DNA from: Caprimulgus europaeus
Lineage: Eukaryota; Chordata; Aves; Caprimulgiformes; Caprimulgidae
NCBI GenBank assembly: GCA_907165065.1
Contig: OU015532.1
Location: 41,146,839 to 41,210,838, forward strand
DNA length: 64,000 nt
Direction: 5' to 3'
Shown here one piece after another: positions 49,551 through 63,900 of the stretch; positions within the stretch are counted from its first letter, which is position 1, and each line of letters opens with the position of its first letter. The position numbers and the translations under genes are program-made. A model generated the notes under the pieces. That model was not told the DNA's origin. It searched no databases and worked only from the letters and a program-made list of their open reading frames with translations.

Positions 49551-50038
49551 TATAGGTATGTTCTCACGTCTTCAACAATAAACTGTGTTTTTTAGCAAGT
49601 GGTGGTGAGAAAGAGAGAGCACAGAATGAGGTGTCCTTAGGCTGGGGCATTTTGAGCTGTCCTTTTTGCCTCTGTTATTCAGCAGCACACAAGTCGCCTG
49701 CCACCCTGCGGTGGTAGGAGAATGCCCAGGGTGACTTGCAAAGCAGCCTTTCACTTGTACTGCAGCCGGCATCAGGCTTTTCCCAGGGAGGGGCCTTGCT
49801 CAAGGTCTGCTGCATTCATCCTTTTATTAAGGAGTTGCTTTAGATCTTGACCAACTGCTTTTCTTCCGAATTTAGATCTCTTTCTGGTCACCTCGCTAGG
49901 CAGTGGCTTACTGGAAGGGAAGCCAGAGCACAATTATAACAACGATGTTCAGATAAAATTGATATGGACCCGGACATGGCAAACTCTGCCCCGAACTCTG
50001 CTTCAGAATATTTGTATTTGTGTTCTTTGACTCTGCAG

Positions 50039-51118
50039 GCCACAGTAACAGAGCACAGTTCACAGTAATGGTGCCACCTTTTGCTCCAAATACAGAGACC
50101 ACCCAGGCAAGACTGTGGGACTTTCCAGAAAGAGACTCCGCTGAAAGACTGACCAGCAAAGGCTCACTCCTGAGGTAGTTAGGAGATCTGTGCACAAGGC
50201 TGAGCAGACATCGGTGTTGTTTGTTTGTGCTTAGGTAGCAATCACCTGCAAAGAGATTGCCCTGAGCTCAAAAAGTCCCACTCCTCTGTCACTAATTCAG
50301 TAAAATACATTATTCTAGAGTATGAACCTCTCTCAATTAATTTGTGTCACTTATTAAGTGCTACAGCCAGTTTTTAGAAATGAGTCTCACTACAGTCAGC
50401 CATATCCTGTCTGTGGTTGACGTCTTAGAATTGGGACACGCAGAGGAATTCTTGTATCACCTGTTGTAGGCACCAAAGTTACTGGGAAAAGTATCTGATC
50501 TGAACACTGGGTTACCTGTAAGCTCAATGGAGAGAGACTTGTTCCAACAGATGAGGGAATCAGATCAGGAGTCTCCAATAGGATTTTCCTCTGAACATTC
50601 TCTCCAGCAGGATCTGAAAGAAACCCAGCCTCCCCATTTAAGGAGCCAAACCAGTTTTCCAAAGTTGCCCTGTTTTAATACTTTCCTCAAGGGGTGTTTT
50701 GAGAATCAAACGCAGGCACGTACAGCAGCCACATTCAGAAATTTGGCCCGTAGTGTAACTCACTTTCTGTTGCATTTCGAGTCTGTAAAAAAATCTTGCA
50801 GGCGATAGTGCGAAATCTTAGTCCCTTGGCCTGGTAGATTGTTGATGCTGAGCTAGAAGCCTAACAAGTTCTTACATATACACAGTGACTTAAACTCCTC
50901 TAGATTGTACCTGATTTTTCTGGTGATCCATGTTATTGACAGGAGAACACCTTCCTTCAGAATCAAACCGGAGAGGGGGGTCTGCAGAATTTTCCAGAGA
51001 TTTTAAGGAAGATGAGACTGCAGCGACACGAGCCTCGATCACCACCCTAAGCCTAGAACAAAGTGGTGACAAACCAAAACCGCTTCCGTCTCCACTGGAA
51101 GCAGGAAGACAAAAATGA
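50039..51118 (+). pseudogene. C-terminal segment, frameshifted, unit 7
   Basis: Exon A 50039-50174 and exon B 50943-51118; same two lesions as units 5 and 6. Confidence 0.45.
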
Positions 51119-54100
51119 CATTTGCTTCAATGAATACCAGACCGTTCATCGTTACATCTTAACCCAGCCCTCTGCAAATGTGTTGATATGTTTTAAAAGT
51201 TAATCGCTACCCCTGGAACTTATTTTAATTATGTATTAAATCTAGTAGAGCCAGTCAATAGAATTAAACAAGATTGCATCTGGTATACTTTTGTGTATAT
51301 GACGACTGTCATTCATCATGTCCCTTAAGTGCTATCTACTCCAGGTTACCTACTGGAAGAGCAGAGGGACCATTGAGACAGACAGCTAAAGTGAAGTGAT
51401 GAGACAGAAACGGGGAGCACTGAGCAGAGCACGAGGTGCAAGCTGTGAGTGAACAGCAGCCACCTGCAAGTAGCTTTGCAGATATCAACAGCTAAGATTT
51501 AAGAGAGTTGGACAGTTTGTACACCGACGGAGCAGAAGTCTCAAAGGCAATGTTTGCTACATCATTCCTGTAGTGTTTTGTAGTGTCCACAATCTTTCAT
51601 TTTTACAACACATGAACCAACAATTCCCTGACTGTTTGCCAATTCTTCCTGGATGAAGTTATGCGGGAAAAAAGTCCTGCAGTGTTAGTTATTTTTAATG
51701 GAATCTAAAACTAAAATCATGCATGAACAGTCAGTCTTTCAGTGTAAAAGGAGAGGAAAAGCAGGATAGCAAGCAGAAAGCCTAGTCCCCAGACCACTGC
51801 TCTCAGAAAGACCAAAAATTAGGTTGATTAAGAACCTATTGGGAAGCTGGATTGAGTGGCAGTTATATAATATTCTTTTGAGGAAAGACAGGGGAAGGAA
51901 AAAACACACCAACCAAACGTGTCCTATAGTGTGTTAGCTGTGTAAAGTCTCAACTTGTTCTCATTATACTATTGGCCTTTTTCATTCTTCTAAATTCCTG
52001 TAGCTGAACAGTGTGTCAGGTGCACACAAATGATCAAATTTTTATCCCCACAGTGCACACAGGAAAGTCCCAGCATGATGCAATACAGATAATCACATCA
52101 GTAGGAGTCTGTTCTTTTAGTAGTATAATGCTTATTTTGAAAAGATACCACCTTGGGCTAAACATAGAAGTGTTGGTGGGGTGGGACAGCTTGACTTGCT
52201 TAGTGCTGCTTATACATTGGGTGACTTGCTTAGTGCTGCTTCACCCTGAGTGGATTTATGCCTCGAGTTTTGTATGGACCTTCCAAACCAGCACTTGTGC
52301 CCGTTATCCCCTGTTCCACCGTTACCGACAAGAGCATGGACCCATCAGCTTTGTACCTGCACTTCAGCACTTAAAGGTGCCACCATATCACCTTCTTTCC
52401 TGCCAGATTAAGCAAGCGCAACTCTACCAGTCTCCCCTCACAACGCTGTGTGCCCCCAGACCCCTGATCCATTTGTCACCAGCCAATGTCTAGAAGTCAA
52501 CTCATTCATTGTCACCATTGTAGAAGGCAACGCAGCCAGTTTTCAAGCCATCTAACACTCAGTTTATCCGGCAAGACTTCCATAACTTCCAAACGAGAGT
52601 GCTCTTAGAGACAAGCCTTACAAAAACTGATGAAAATTACATCTATTCTTCTCCACACGACCACATACCCAGTCATTTCACCATGAAGGATAATGACAGG
52701 GGCCAAGCCTCATGGCCCCTTAGTAAATCCATGCTGAATGTTCCTGATTGTCCTTCATGTGCTTGGAATGAATTCCAGGAGGACTTGCTGCATGATCTCA
52801 CCAGTGGCTGTGGTGAGGCTGATTCGGCTTGTGTATAGTTTACCAGTGCCTTTTGTGGCTTCGCATTAGACTGGGTTCCGTCATGAGAGACCTCCTCCAG
52901 CCAACATAATGCTTCGTAAGTAACAGAGCAACACTCTGAGAGTCATAGAGCCTGCTAGTGCAGCACTTTACTGAACACCTAGCTTCTCTAAGTAGACCCT
53001 GACCTGCTGCTTCCCCAATGTTGGATCTCCCAAGTCCTTCCCTAGCCGTGCTGGTACACTCAGAGGCCTGGGAACAGGCTTTACCTATACGTACAGAGGA
53101 GAAAAAAAAAGAAAAAGAAGTACGCAATACTTCAGCCTTTTCCATATTGTCCATCACTAGGTTTTCTCCTCCATTTGTCTCCACAGGGCAAGACAGAGCA
53201 GAAAATCGGAACAAATTAGAATGAAAACTTGGGCCGTAATGCTGACATGCCTGGATGAAGTGGATAGTTATGTTGAACTCAAAGTTTTCCTACAGGGGAC
53301 TAGAGAGAACCTCCTTGATGGACAGACATGCACACCCACACATGCCTGCACATGAATGTACTTGACTGAGGAGGTGCTCATGCTCCTAACTCATCGTCCC
53401 AACAGCCATGCTGTATTACTAGTTCCTCTTCAGCAGCCAAGAGTGAGGTCCAGAGTGTAAAGATGAAGTTTCACACTAGGTCCCTGACCCCAGGGATGGC
53501 AGCCAGTCATTATTGCATGTAAGCACTTACTGTGTGATTGCAAATGTTCATCGGAGAATGAGCAGGGTTTGGGTTTCCAGGCATACACACCCACACGTAA
53601 GCTGAATGCAACAGGGGCAATGCCTTCCGTAAGGTATTTTATGTTGTAGCGTAGGTCTTCTACATTTCAAGTCCCACGTCCTTACGTGCACACCAAAGTC
53701 CCGGCACGGCGCAGTGCACTGAGGAGAAAGCTTAGGCGGCTCAAGCCATTGCTTCCCACGAGACGTAAGCTCAGTAAAACTCTAGCGCCGTAACTCTTGA
53801 AAGTGTGGCTCTTAAGCTGGGACGCACATGAGACATTTCAACATTGCTTCTCCCAGTAAAGCTTTCCCAGCAGAAACCACAAAGAGGCTGCTAGTGGCAA
53901 ACATGCAATTAGAGCTGCGCAAGCATTTTTGTCCAAAGACGAAATGTCCATCCACCGCGATGGGCTCATAGAGAGCAAGTTTCTGCTCTGATTCTGAATT
54001 TGCTTTTTTCACCAGTCAGAAAGGAGCAGAGAAGCTCCAAAAGGGAAGGAAAGAGGCTCCTAGTGCACCTCAAAAGAACATGCCGATGAGACTGTTCACC

Positions 54101-56943
54101 TGAGATGCACACTCAAGTCCTGCTACACCAGACTTAGCCCAGGCTCCTGAGGCTGCTGAAGGAGTGATCAGATGAGCCCTCCAGCATGTGGGTAGGGCCT
54201 TTTTTGGGCTTAAATACCTATCTACTGGCGCAACCATTTGGCTTTTAGGCTCCAATTGTGAAGGCACGGTGCAATCACGAGGAGTAATATCTTTCGTTTC
54301 CCTGCTTATCTCTGTTTCTGAACCAAAGGAAAGCTACCTAGCCAAAAGCTGGGGAGAAAAGGTGGTTTTTTTTCGCCCAGGGCAGTGTAGTGGCAGGGGC
54401 TCTTCCCTGAGAAATGGAAGATAAAGCTTCAAGTCCTTAACTCCTCAGACAAGGACTTCAGCCTTGGTCCTTTTTTTTAGCCAGCGTGAAGCACAGTTCT
54501 TGATCTTTCCTTGCGGTCTTCTCCTCTGCCTTGACTGATTTTCCAGTGGGAGGGAAGGAGAGAGCATTACACCGAGTTTATGTAACTATTTCATGGGCAC
54601 ATGCAGCATCTAAGAGTTTAAATTTGTGTTCTGACTGATTCAGATCAGTCACTTGAATCCAACAAAGTGATCTAACGATTCCATTGGTTTTGGCGAGTCT
54701 GACTCTCTCGTTTGTTGCACCTCTGCTGGAGCTGCTGCCTGTCACAAAAAAATACAGCAAATCAAAGTAATGGAAAACTGGTGAATTTTCCTTTATTGTT
54801 GATCTTTCTTTTAAAAAAAAAAAAAATCCAACTAAAAACCCCAACTTTTTTTAAAAAAAGAAATAGTTAGGTATTTTAAACTCATCATTGAATTAGTGAC
54901 AATAAGGTTCAGTGAAAGGCATTTAAATCAAATCACCAAGAGGCAAAATAAAGCTGTGCTTTGGCTGTGGCTCAGCTGCCTTCCTGGCCTGCCTTGTGCC
55001 ATTCCACTGAGGTGGGTTTTACCACAGGAGGTTGACTTTTTCCCACTGTTTTCCAGGTTCCCGCTGCCTTTGTAAACTAGAACATATTCTTTCTTATTTT
55101 TCCACCCAATCTTGAAACCAGTAAATGCCCTACAAAGTGTTCAGCCAGCATCTAGCATAAGCAGTTGCTAATACAACTGGGAAAAACGTAGACTTGTGTT
55201 TAAGCACATAGAGACTTTCACAGTTCTGGCGCTCCTTTGCAATATTTTATTTTTAATTAATATATTAGTAAACAGTCAAAAGACACAAGCAAGCAATTTC
55301 TATAAAGAGTACCTAATAGAAGAACAAACTTTTGGTTTGCGTTTGGCAGCAGATAGCAAGCTCTGTATTTGCAAGGGGGTTTCCAGCAAAAAGTTCATCT
55401 GCGAGCAGTGATCTGGGGTGCATTTTGGATGAGGTTATTTTGCAGGCATGCATTCATCTTCAGTGGTTAAGCAGACATAACGCCAGAACAGCAAGGACAG
55501 GTTTATAAGAATGCCACGTGCTTTTTTTCACACACACGCACATCGTTTCATGACGAGATGCACAGAGACCGCTTTCTCCTCGCAGTGCCTCCTTTGGCTT
55601 TCATGCTCACACAGCCATTCAACAGCACGGGGCGCATGGCCAGGCAAGACTGGGCACAAGGAACAAACATACAAACTTTGGGGAACAAACGCACGATGTG
55701 GGCCATTCAGTGGGCCATTCCCTTAAACACCCTACAGGAAACGAGGAGCAGACCTGAGCGCAGGTCACTGATCAGCCATACGTCACTACAACTGCCCTCC
55801 ATAGTTTTGTGGGTCTCAAGCTGTGCAAATTAGCTCTGAACCAGAGCTCCGGTGTGCTGTGGGGAACAGCATGTGCCAGCCACCACTTCCCAACGAGCTG
55901 CATGGATAAGACCCACACCTGGGTCCCTCCTCCAGCCTTTGCCCTCGCAAACGCCCTCCAGGCCCTCCTGCCACACCGTCCGATCAGCAACATGCTCCCT
56001 GGACAACATGCTACAGAAAACAAGAAAAAAGCCAACCAAAACAAACAAAAAAACCCACCTCTGATGGGCAATGATACAGGCCCCACATAATTTCAGGTTC
56101 TGAAATGCAAATTATAGTCAAAAAGAAACCCTACTATTGCTTAAGGTTACAGAGGTACCACACGGGGCCTCAAGGAGATCAAGGGGCACACATTAAAGAG
56201 CAGTCCCCAGCCCTACCCTAAGTGTTGCTACAACCTTGGGTGACAGTTGTCCTAGCAACAGGAGAGTCACACCACCTTCCCACATGGGCACAGCTACTGC
56301 CCATTCTCTCTATAATAGGGTTTAATAGACCCTCAGAAAAGCTATGCTCTCTGACTGTGGGTAACCTGAAAACCCTATGGGGATTTTTTTGGCTCTTTCT
56401 CATTTCAGTGGGCATTTCTGTTTGCATTAGCAGCACTACGGATGCATCGAACACGCCCCAGCTATCAGTTCGTGGAGCATTTAGAGACCGGCTGTTCTCA
56501 GCACGGCTGAGCTGTCTCGCTGCTGGGCACATGCTGCCAAGGGTCACAAGAGTTAGCGCTAACTCACTGTAGCCCATGAACAAAACAGGGATATCTTTTT
56601 TTTTTGCAGCAGCAGCAGAGTGTAAGCTGGTACAGAAAGTACCTGCCAAACTATCAGTGCACTTTATGCTACTCCACTGTAAATCATTTTCAACAAGAGA
56701 AAAAATATTATCACCAGCTCTGGGTGGGCTGTAATTTTGGTGGTTAGAAAAGCATGACTTTACTAAGAAAAAGTCACATTTGCAAAATTATTTTTGTTAA
56801 GCTATAACTGGATCGTGCAGTTATAGCAACAGCTATAACCAAGCTTCTGTTAAGCTACCACCAGTTTTCAAAGGTACTTTCTGCAATTGTTTCAGAGGGG
56901 TTGCATCTACCGCTATAATGGGCACATAAAGAGGTAAACAACA

Positions 56944-57045
56944 GGTTGCCCAGAGAAGCAACAGGGAACCTGTGGATGCTCCTCCCTGGAAGTGTCCAAG
57001 GCCAGGCTGGATGAGGCTTTGAGCAACCTGGTCTGGTGGAAGGTG
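56944..57045 (+). mobile_element. CR1 LINE fragment, unit 7
   Basis: Same fragment and junction as the other units. Confidence 0.85.
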
Positions 57046-57818
57046 CTTGATTTCTATAATGATGAAGAAGAAGCATCTAAGGTAACTTGTTTTTTAAATT
57101 TTTTTTTTTGTAATCTCTGTGTTTACCTATGTAAAAATGCCTTTAAAAGAAAACAGTTACATTTGCTTTGTTTTAGAGCTGGGGTAAGCGGTTGTCTTTC
57201 AAACGTCAGCTGAGCAAAAAAATTCCAAAATTCTTCAGCTGACACCAAGTATAAGACAGAATAATAAGCTTTCAGAAATGTTAATATTCCTTCCTTAAAA
57301 GAAGTATCTTATTCAAGAATTGCCTTCACAATATAATGCAATAGTTCCTCTGTGCTTCTTCATATTCAGTGATCCTAGTTATAAAGTTAGAAGCAGAAAA
57401 AGATAGTGTGGGTGGGTGTCTGCAGGTTGGTATGGAATTGAATCCTAGCAGAAAAGACACAGAAGACATTTTGTTTTGATTTCATTCTCCTTCAGAACGT
57501 ATCCACACTCCTGTCCCTCAGCATTCCTGGCACCAAATGCCAGAGGCTGGTAAACTACATCAGGAAAGAGAACGCTTTCATGTTGCGGTAAGTCTGTACG
57601 ATTGTATTTGCCTACAGTCACATAAGACTGTTTGGAGGTGTAACGGAAATGTCTTACAGTGCTTGCCCCACTCATAAGGACAGAAGGTATAAGGCAAGAC
57701 TAACTGGAATCCACCCTCTCCTATCCTTATTTACAGGCTGAGAGGTGGGGCAGAGTATTTCTTCGCAGCACCTTCTCAGACACTGATGGAGGACTGGCTT
57801 TCAATCACTACGGAATGA
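57046..57818 (+). pseudogene. Beta-spectrin-like PH domain, short intron, unit 7
   Basis: Exons 57046-57081, 57496-57587 and 57737-57818; 39-bp deletion in the second intron. Confidence 0.65.
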
Positions 57819-57960
57819 TATAGGTATGTTCTCACGTCTTCAACAATAAACTGTGTTTTTTAGCAAGTGGTGGTGAGAAAGAGAGAGCACAGAATGAGGT
57901 GTCCTTAGGCTGGGGCATTTTGAGCTGTCCTTTTTGCCTCTGTTATTCAGCAGCACACAA

Positions 57961-60900
57961 GTCGCCTGCCACCCTGCGGTGGTAGGAGAATGCCCAGGGT
58001 GACTTGCAAAGCAGCCTTTCACTTGTACTGCAGCCGGCATCAGGCTTTTCCCAGGGAGGGGCCTTGCTCAAGGTCTGCTGCATTCATCCTTTTATTAAGG
58101 AGTTGCTTTAGATCTTGACCAACTGCTTTTCTTCCGAATTTAGATCTCTTTCTGGTCACCTCGCTAGGCAGTGGCTTACTGGAAGGGAAGCCAGAGCACA
58201 ATTATAACAACGATGTTCAGATAAAATTGATATGGACCCGGACATGGCAAACTCTGCCCCGAACTCTGCTTCAGAATATTTGTATTTGTGTTCTTTGACT
58301 CTGCAGGCCACAGTAACAGAGCACAGTTCACAGTAATGGTGCCACCTTTTGCTCCAAATACAGAGACCACCCAGGCAAGACTGTGGGACTTTCCAGAAAG
58401 AGACTCCGCTGAAAGACTGACCAGCAAAGGCTCACTCCTGAGGTAGTTAGGAGATCTGTGCACAAGGCTGAGCAGACATCGGTGTTGTTTGTTTGTGCTT
58501 AGGTAGCAATCACCTGCAAAGAGATTGCCCTGAGCTCAAAAAGTCCCACTCCTCTGTCACTAATTCAGTAAAATACATTATTCTAGAGTATGAACCTCTC
58601 TCAATTAATTTGTGTCACTTATTAAGTGCTACAGCCAGTTTTTAGAAATGAGTCTCACTACAGTCAGCCATATCCTGTCTGTGGTTGACGTCTTAGAATT
58701 GGGACACGCAGAGGAATTCTTGTATCACCTGTTGTAGGCACCAAAGTTACTGGGAAAAGTATCTGATCTGAACACTGGGTTACCTGTAAGCTCAATGGAG
58801 AGAGACTTGTTCCAACAGATGAGGGAATCAGATCAGGAGTCTCCAATAGGATTTTCCTCTGAACATTCTCTCCAGCAGGATCTGAAAGAAACCCAGCCTC
58901 CCCATTTAAGGAGCCAAACCAGTTTTCCAAAGTTGCCCTGTTTTAATACTTTCCTCAAGGGGTGTTTTGAGAATCAAACGCAGGCACGTACAGCAGCCAC
59001 ATTCAGAAATTTGGCCCGTAGTGTAACTCACTTTCTGTTGCATTTCGAGTCTGTAAAAAAATCTTGCAGGCGATAGTGCGAAATCTTAGTCCCTTGGCCT
59101 GGTAGATTGTTGATGCTGAGCTAGAAGCCTAACAAGTTCTTACATATACACAGTGACTTAAACTCCTCTAGATTGTACCTGATTTTTCTGGTGATCCATG
59201 TTATTGACAGGAGAACACCTTCCTTCAGAATCAAACCGGAGAGGGGGGTCTGCAGAATTTTCCAGAGATTTTAAGGAAGATGAGACTGCAGCGACACGAG
59301 CCTCGATCACCACCCTAAGCCTAGAACAAAGTGGTGACAAACCAAAACCGCTTCCGTCTCCACTGGAAGCAGGAAGACAAAAATGACATTTGCTTCAATG
59401 AATACCAGACCGTTCATCGTTACATCTTAACCCAGCCCTCTGCAAATGTGTTGATATGTTTTAAAAGTTAATCGCTACCCCTGGAACTTATTTTAATTAT
59501 GTATTAAATCTAGTAGAGCCAGTCAATAGAATTAAACAAGATTGCATCTGGTATACTTTTGTGTATATGACGACTGTCATTCATCATGTCCCTTAAGTGC
59601 TATCTACTCCAGGTTACCTACTGGAAGAGCAGAGGGACCATTGAGACAGACAGCTAAAGTGAAGTGATGAGACAGAAACGGGGAGCACTGAGCAGAGCAC
59701 GAGGTGCAAGCTGTGAGTGAACAGCAGCCACCTGCAAGTAGCTTTGCAGATATCAACAGCTAAGATTTAAGAGAGTTGGACAGTTTGTACACCGACGGAG
59801 CAGAAGTCTCAAAGGCAATGTTTGCTACATCATTCCTGTAGTGTTTTGTAGTGTCCACAATCTTTCATTTTTACAACACATGAACCAACAATTCCCTGAC
59901 TGTTTGCCAATTCTTCCTGGATGAAGTTATGCGGGAAAAAAGTCCTGCAGTGTTAGTTATTTTTAATGGAATCTAAAACTAAAATCATGCATGAACAGTC
60001 AGTCTTTCAGTGTAAAAGGAGAGGAAAAGCAGGATAGCAAGCAGAAAGCCTAGTCCCCAGACCACTGCTCTCAGAAAGACCAAAAATTAGGTTGATTAAG
60101 AACCTATTGGGAAGCTGGATTGAGTGGCAGTTATATAATATTCTTTTGAGGAAAGACAGGGGAAGGAAAAAGCACACCAACCAAACGTGTCCTATAGTGT
60201 GTTAGCTGTGTAAAGTCTCAACTTGTTCTCATTATACTATTGGCCTTTTTCATTCTTCTAAATTCCTGTAGCTGAACAGTGTGTCAGGTGCACACAAATG
60301 ATCAAATTTTTATCCCCACAGTGCACACAGGAAAGTCCCAGCATGATGCAATACAGATAATCACATCAGTAGGAGTCTGTTCTTTTAGTAGTATAATGCT
60401 TATTTTGAAAAGATACCACCTTGGGCTAAACATAGAAGTGTTGGTGGGGTGGGACAGCTTGACTTGCTTAGTGCTGCTTATACATTGGGTGACTTGCTTA
60501 GTGCTGCTTCACCCTGAGTGGATTTATGCCTCGAGTTTTGTATGGACCTTCCAAACCAGCACTTGTGCCCGTTATCCCCTGTTCCACCGTTACCGACAAG
60601 AGCATGGACCCATCAGCTTTGTACCTGCACTTCAGCACTTAAAGGTGCCACCATATCACCTTCTTTCCTGCCAGATTAAGCAAGCGCAACTCTACCAGTC
60701 TCCCCTCACAACGCTGTGTGCCCCCAGACCCCTGATCCATTTGTCACCAGCCAATGTCTAGAAGTCAACTCATTCATTGTCACCATTGTAGAAGGCAACG
60801 CAGCCAGTTTTCAAGCCATCTAACACTCAGTTTATCCGGCAAGACTTCCATAACTTCCAAACGAGAGTGCTCTTAGAGACAAGCCTTACAAAAACTGATG

Positions 60901-63900
60901 AAAATTACATCTATTCTTCTCCACACGACCACATACCCAGTCATTTCACCATGAAGGATAATGACAGGGGCCAAGCCTCATGGCCCCTTAGTAAATCCAT
61001 GCTGAATGTTCCTGATTGTCCTTCATGTGCTTGGAATGAATTCCAGGAGGACTTGCTGCATGATCTCACCAGTGGCTGTGGTGAGGCTGATTCGGCTTGT
61101 GTATAGTTTACCAGTGCCTTTTGTGGCTTCGCATTAGACTGGGTTCCGTCATGAGAGACCTCCTCCAGCCAACATAATGCTTCGTAAGTAACAGAGCAAC
61201 ACTCTGAGAGTCATAGAGCCTGCTAGTGCAGCACTTTACTGAACACCTAGCTTCTCTAAGTAGACCCTGACCTGCTGCTTCCCCAATGTTGGATCTCCCA
61301 AGTCCTTCCCTAGCCGTGCTGGTACACTCAGAGGCCTGGGAACAGGCTTTACCTATACGTACTGAGGAGAAAAAAAAAGAAAAAGAAGTACGCAATACTT
61401 CAGCCTTTTCCATATTGTCCATCACTAGGTTTTCTCCTCCATTTGTCTCCACAGGGCAAGACAGAGCAGAAAATCGGAACAAATTAGAATGAAAACTTGG
61501 GCCGTAATGCTGACATGCCTGGATGAAGTGGATAGTTATGTTGAACTCAAAGTTTTCCTACAGGGGACTAGAGAGAACCTCCTTGATGGACAGACATGCA
61601 CACCCACACATGCCTGCACATGAATGTACTTGACTGAGGAGGTGCTCATGCTCCTAACTCATCGTCCCAACAGCCATGCTGTATTACTAGTTCCTCTTCA
61701 GCAGCCAAGAGTGAGGTCCAGAGTGTAAAGATGAAGTTTCACACTAGGTCCCTGACCCCAGGGATGGCAGCCAGTCATTATTGCATGTAAGCACTTACTG
61801 TGTGATTGCAAATGTTCATCGGAGAATGAGCAGGGTTTGGGTTTCCAGGCATACACACCCACACGTAAGCTGAATGCAACAGGGGCAATGCCTTCCGTAA
61901 GGTATTTTATGTTGTAGCGTAGGTCTTCTACATTTCAAGTCCCACGTCCTTACGTGCACACCAAAGTCCCGGCACGGCGCAGTGCACTGAGGAGAAAGCT
62001 TAGGCGGCTCAAGCCATTGCTTCCCACGAGACGTAAGCTCAGTAAAACTCTAGCGCCGTAACTCTTGAAAGTGTGGCTCTTAAGCTGGGACGCACATGAG
62101 ACATTTCAACATTGCTTCTCCCAGTAAAGCTTTCCCAGCAGAAACCACAAAGAGGCTGCTAGTGGCAAACATGCAATTAGAGCTGCGCAAGCATTTTTGT
62201 CCAAAGACGAAATGTCCATCCACCGCGATGGGCTCATAGAGAGCAAGTTTCTGCTCTGATTCTGAATTTGCTTTTTTTCACCAGTCAGAAAGGAGCAGAG
62301 AAGCTCCAAAAGGGAAGGAAAGAGGCTCCTAGTGCACCTCAAAAGAACATGCTGATGAGACTGTTCACCTGAGATGCACACTCAAGTCCTGCTACACCAG
62401 ACTTAGCCCAGGCTCCTGAGGCTGCTGAAGGAGTGATCAGATGAGCCCTCCAGCATGTGGGTAGGGCCTTTTTTGGGCTTAAATACCTATCTACTGGCGC
62501 AACCATTTGGCTTTTAGGCTCCAATTGTGAAGGCACGGTGCAATCACGAGGAGTAATATCTTTCGTTTCCCTGCTTATCTCTGTTTCTGAACCAAAGGAA
62601 AGCTACCTAGCCAAAAGCTGGGGAGAAAAGGTGGTTTTTTTCGCCCAGGGCAGTGTAGTGGCAGGGGCTCTTCCCTGAGAAATGGAAGATAAAGCTTCAA
62701 GTCCTTAACTCCTCAGACAAGGACTTCAGCCTTGGTCCTTTTTTTTAGCCAGCGTGAAGCACAGTTCTTGATCTTTCCTTGCGGTCTTCTCCTCTGCCTT
62801 GACTGATTTTCCAGTGGGAGGGAAGGAGAGAGCATTACACCGAGTTTATGTAACTATTTCATGGGCACATGCAGCATCTAAGAGTTTAAATTTGTGTTCT
62901 GACTGATTCAGATCAGTCACTTGAATCCAACAAAGTGATCTAACGATTCCATTGGTTTTGGCGAGTCTGACTCTCTCGTTTGTTGCACCTCTGCTGGAGC
63001 TGCTGCCTGTCACAAAAAATACAGCAAATCAAAGTAATGGAAAACTGGTGAATTTTCCTTTATTGTTGATCTTTCTTTTCAAAAAAAAAAATCCAACTAA
63101 AAACCCCAACTTTTTTTAAAAAAAGAAATAGTTAGGTATTTTAAACTCATCATTGAATTAGTGACAATAAGGTTCAGTGAAAGGCATTTAAATCAAATCA
63201 CCAAGAGGCAAAATAAAGCTGTGCTTTGGCTGTGGCTCAGCTGCCTTCCTGGCCTGCCTTGTGCCATTCCACTGAGGTGGGTTTTACCACAGGAGGTTGA
63301 CTTTTTCCCACTGTTTTCCAGGTTCCCGCTGCCATTGTAAACTAGAACATATTCTTTCTTATTTTTCCACCCAATCTTGAAACCAGTAAATGCCCTACAA
63401 AGTGTTCAGCCGGCATCTAGCATAAGCAGTTGCTAATACAACTGGGAAAAACGTAGACTTGTGTTTAAGCACATAGAGACTTTCACAGTTCTGGCGCTCC
63501 TTTGCAATATTTTATTTTTAATTAATATATTAGTAAACAGTCAAAAGACACAAGCAAGCAATTTCTATAAAGAGTACCTAATAGAAGAACAAACTTTTGG
63601 TTTGCGTTTGGCAGCAGATAGCAAGCTCTGTATTTGCAAGGGGGTTTCCAGCAAAAAGTTCATCTGCGAGCAGTGATCTGGGGTGCATTTTGGATGAGGT
63701 TATTTTGCAGGCATGCATTCATCTTCAGTGGTTAAGCAGACATAACGCCAGAACAGCAAGGACAGGTTTATAAGAATGCCACGTGCTTTTTTTCACACAC
63801 ACGCACATCGTTTCATGACGAGATGCACAGAGACCGCTTTCTCCTCGCAGTGCCTCCTTTGGCTTTCATGCTCACACAGCCATTCAACAGCACGGGGCGC

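Larger units (their letters stand above)
41425..49692 (+). repeat. Macrosatellite unit 6 (8268 bp)
   Basis: Carries the 39-bp deletion (junction near 49327), the frameshifted C-terminal exon and the GTAGTT donor. It is very close to unit 7 throughout and has the same length, which suggests a recent duplication or homogenisation of these two units. Confidence 0.97.
49693..57960 (+). repeat. Macrosatellite unit 7 (8268 bp)
   Basis: Same length and nearly the same variant set as unit 6, including the 39-bp deletion (junction near 57595). It carries GTACAGAGG near 53091, a state otherwise seen in units 2 and 5, a further sign of mosaic exchange. Confidence 0.97.
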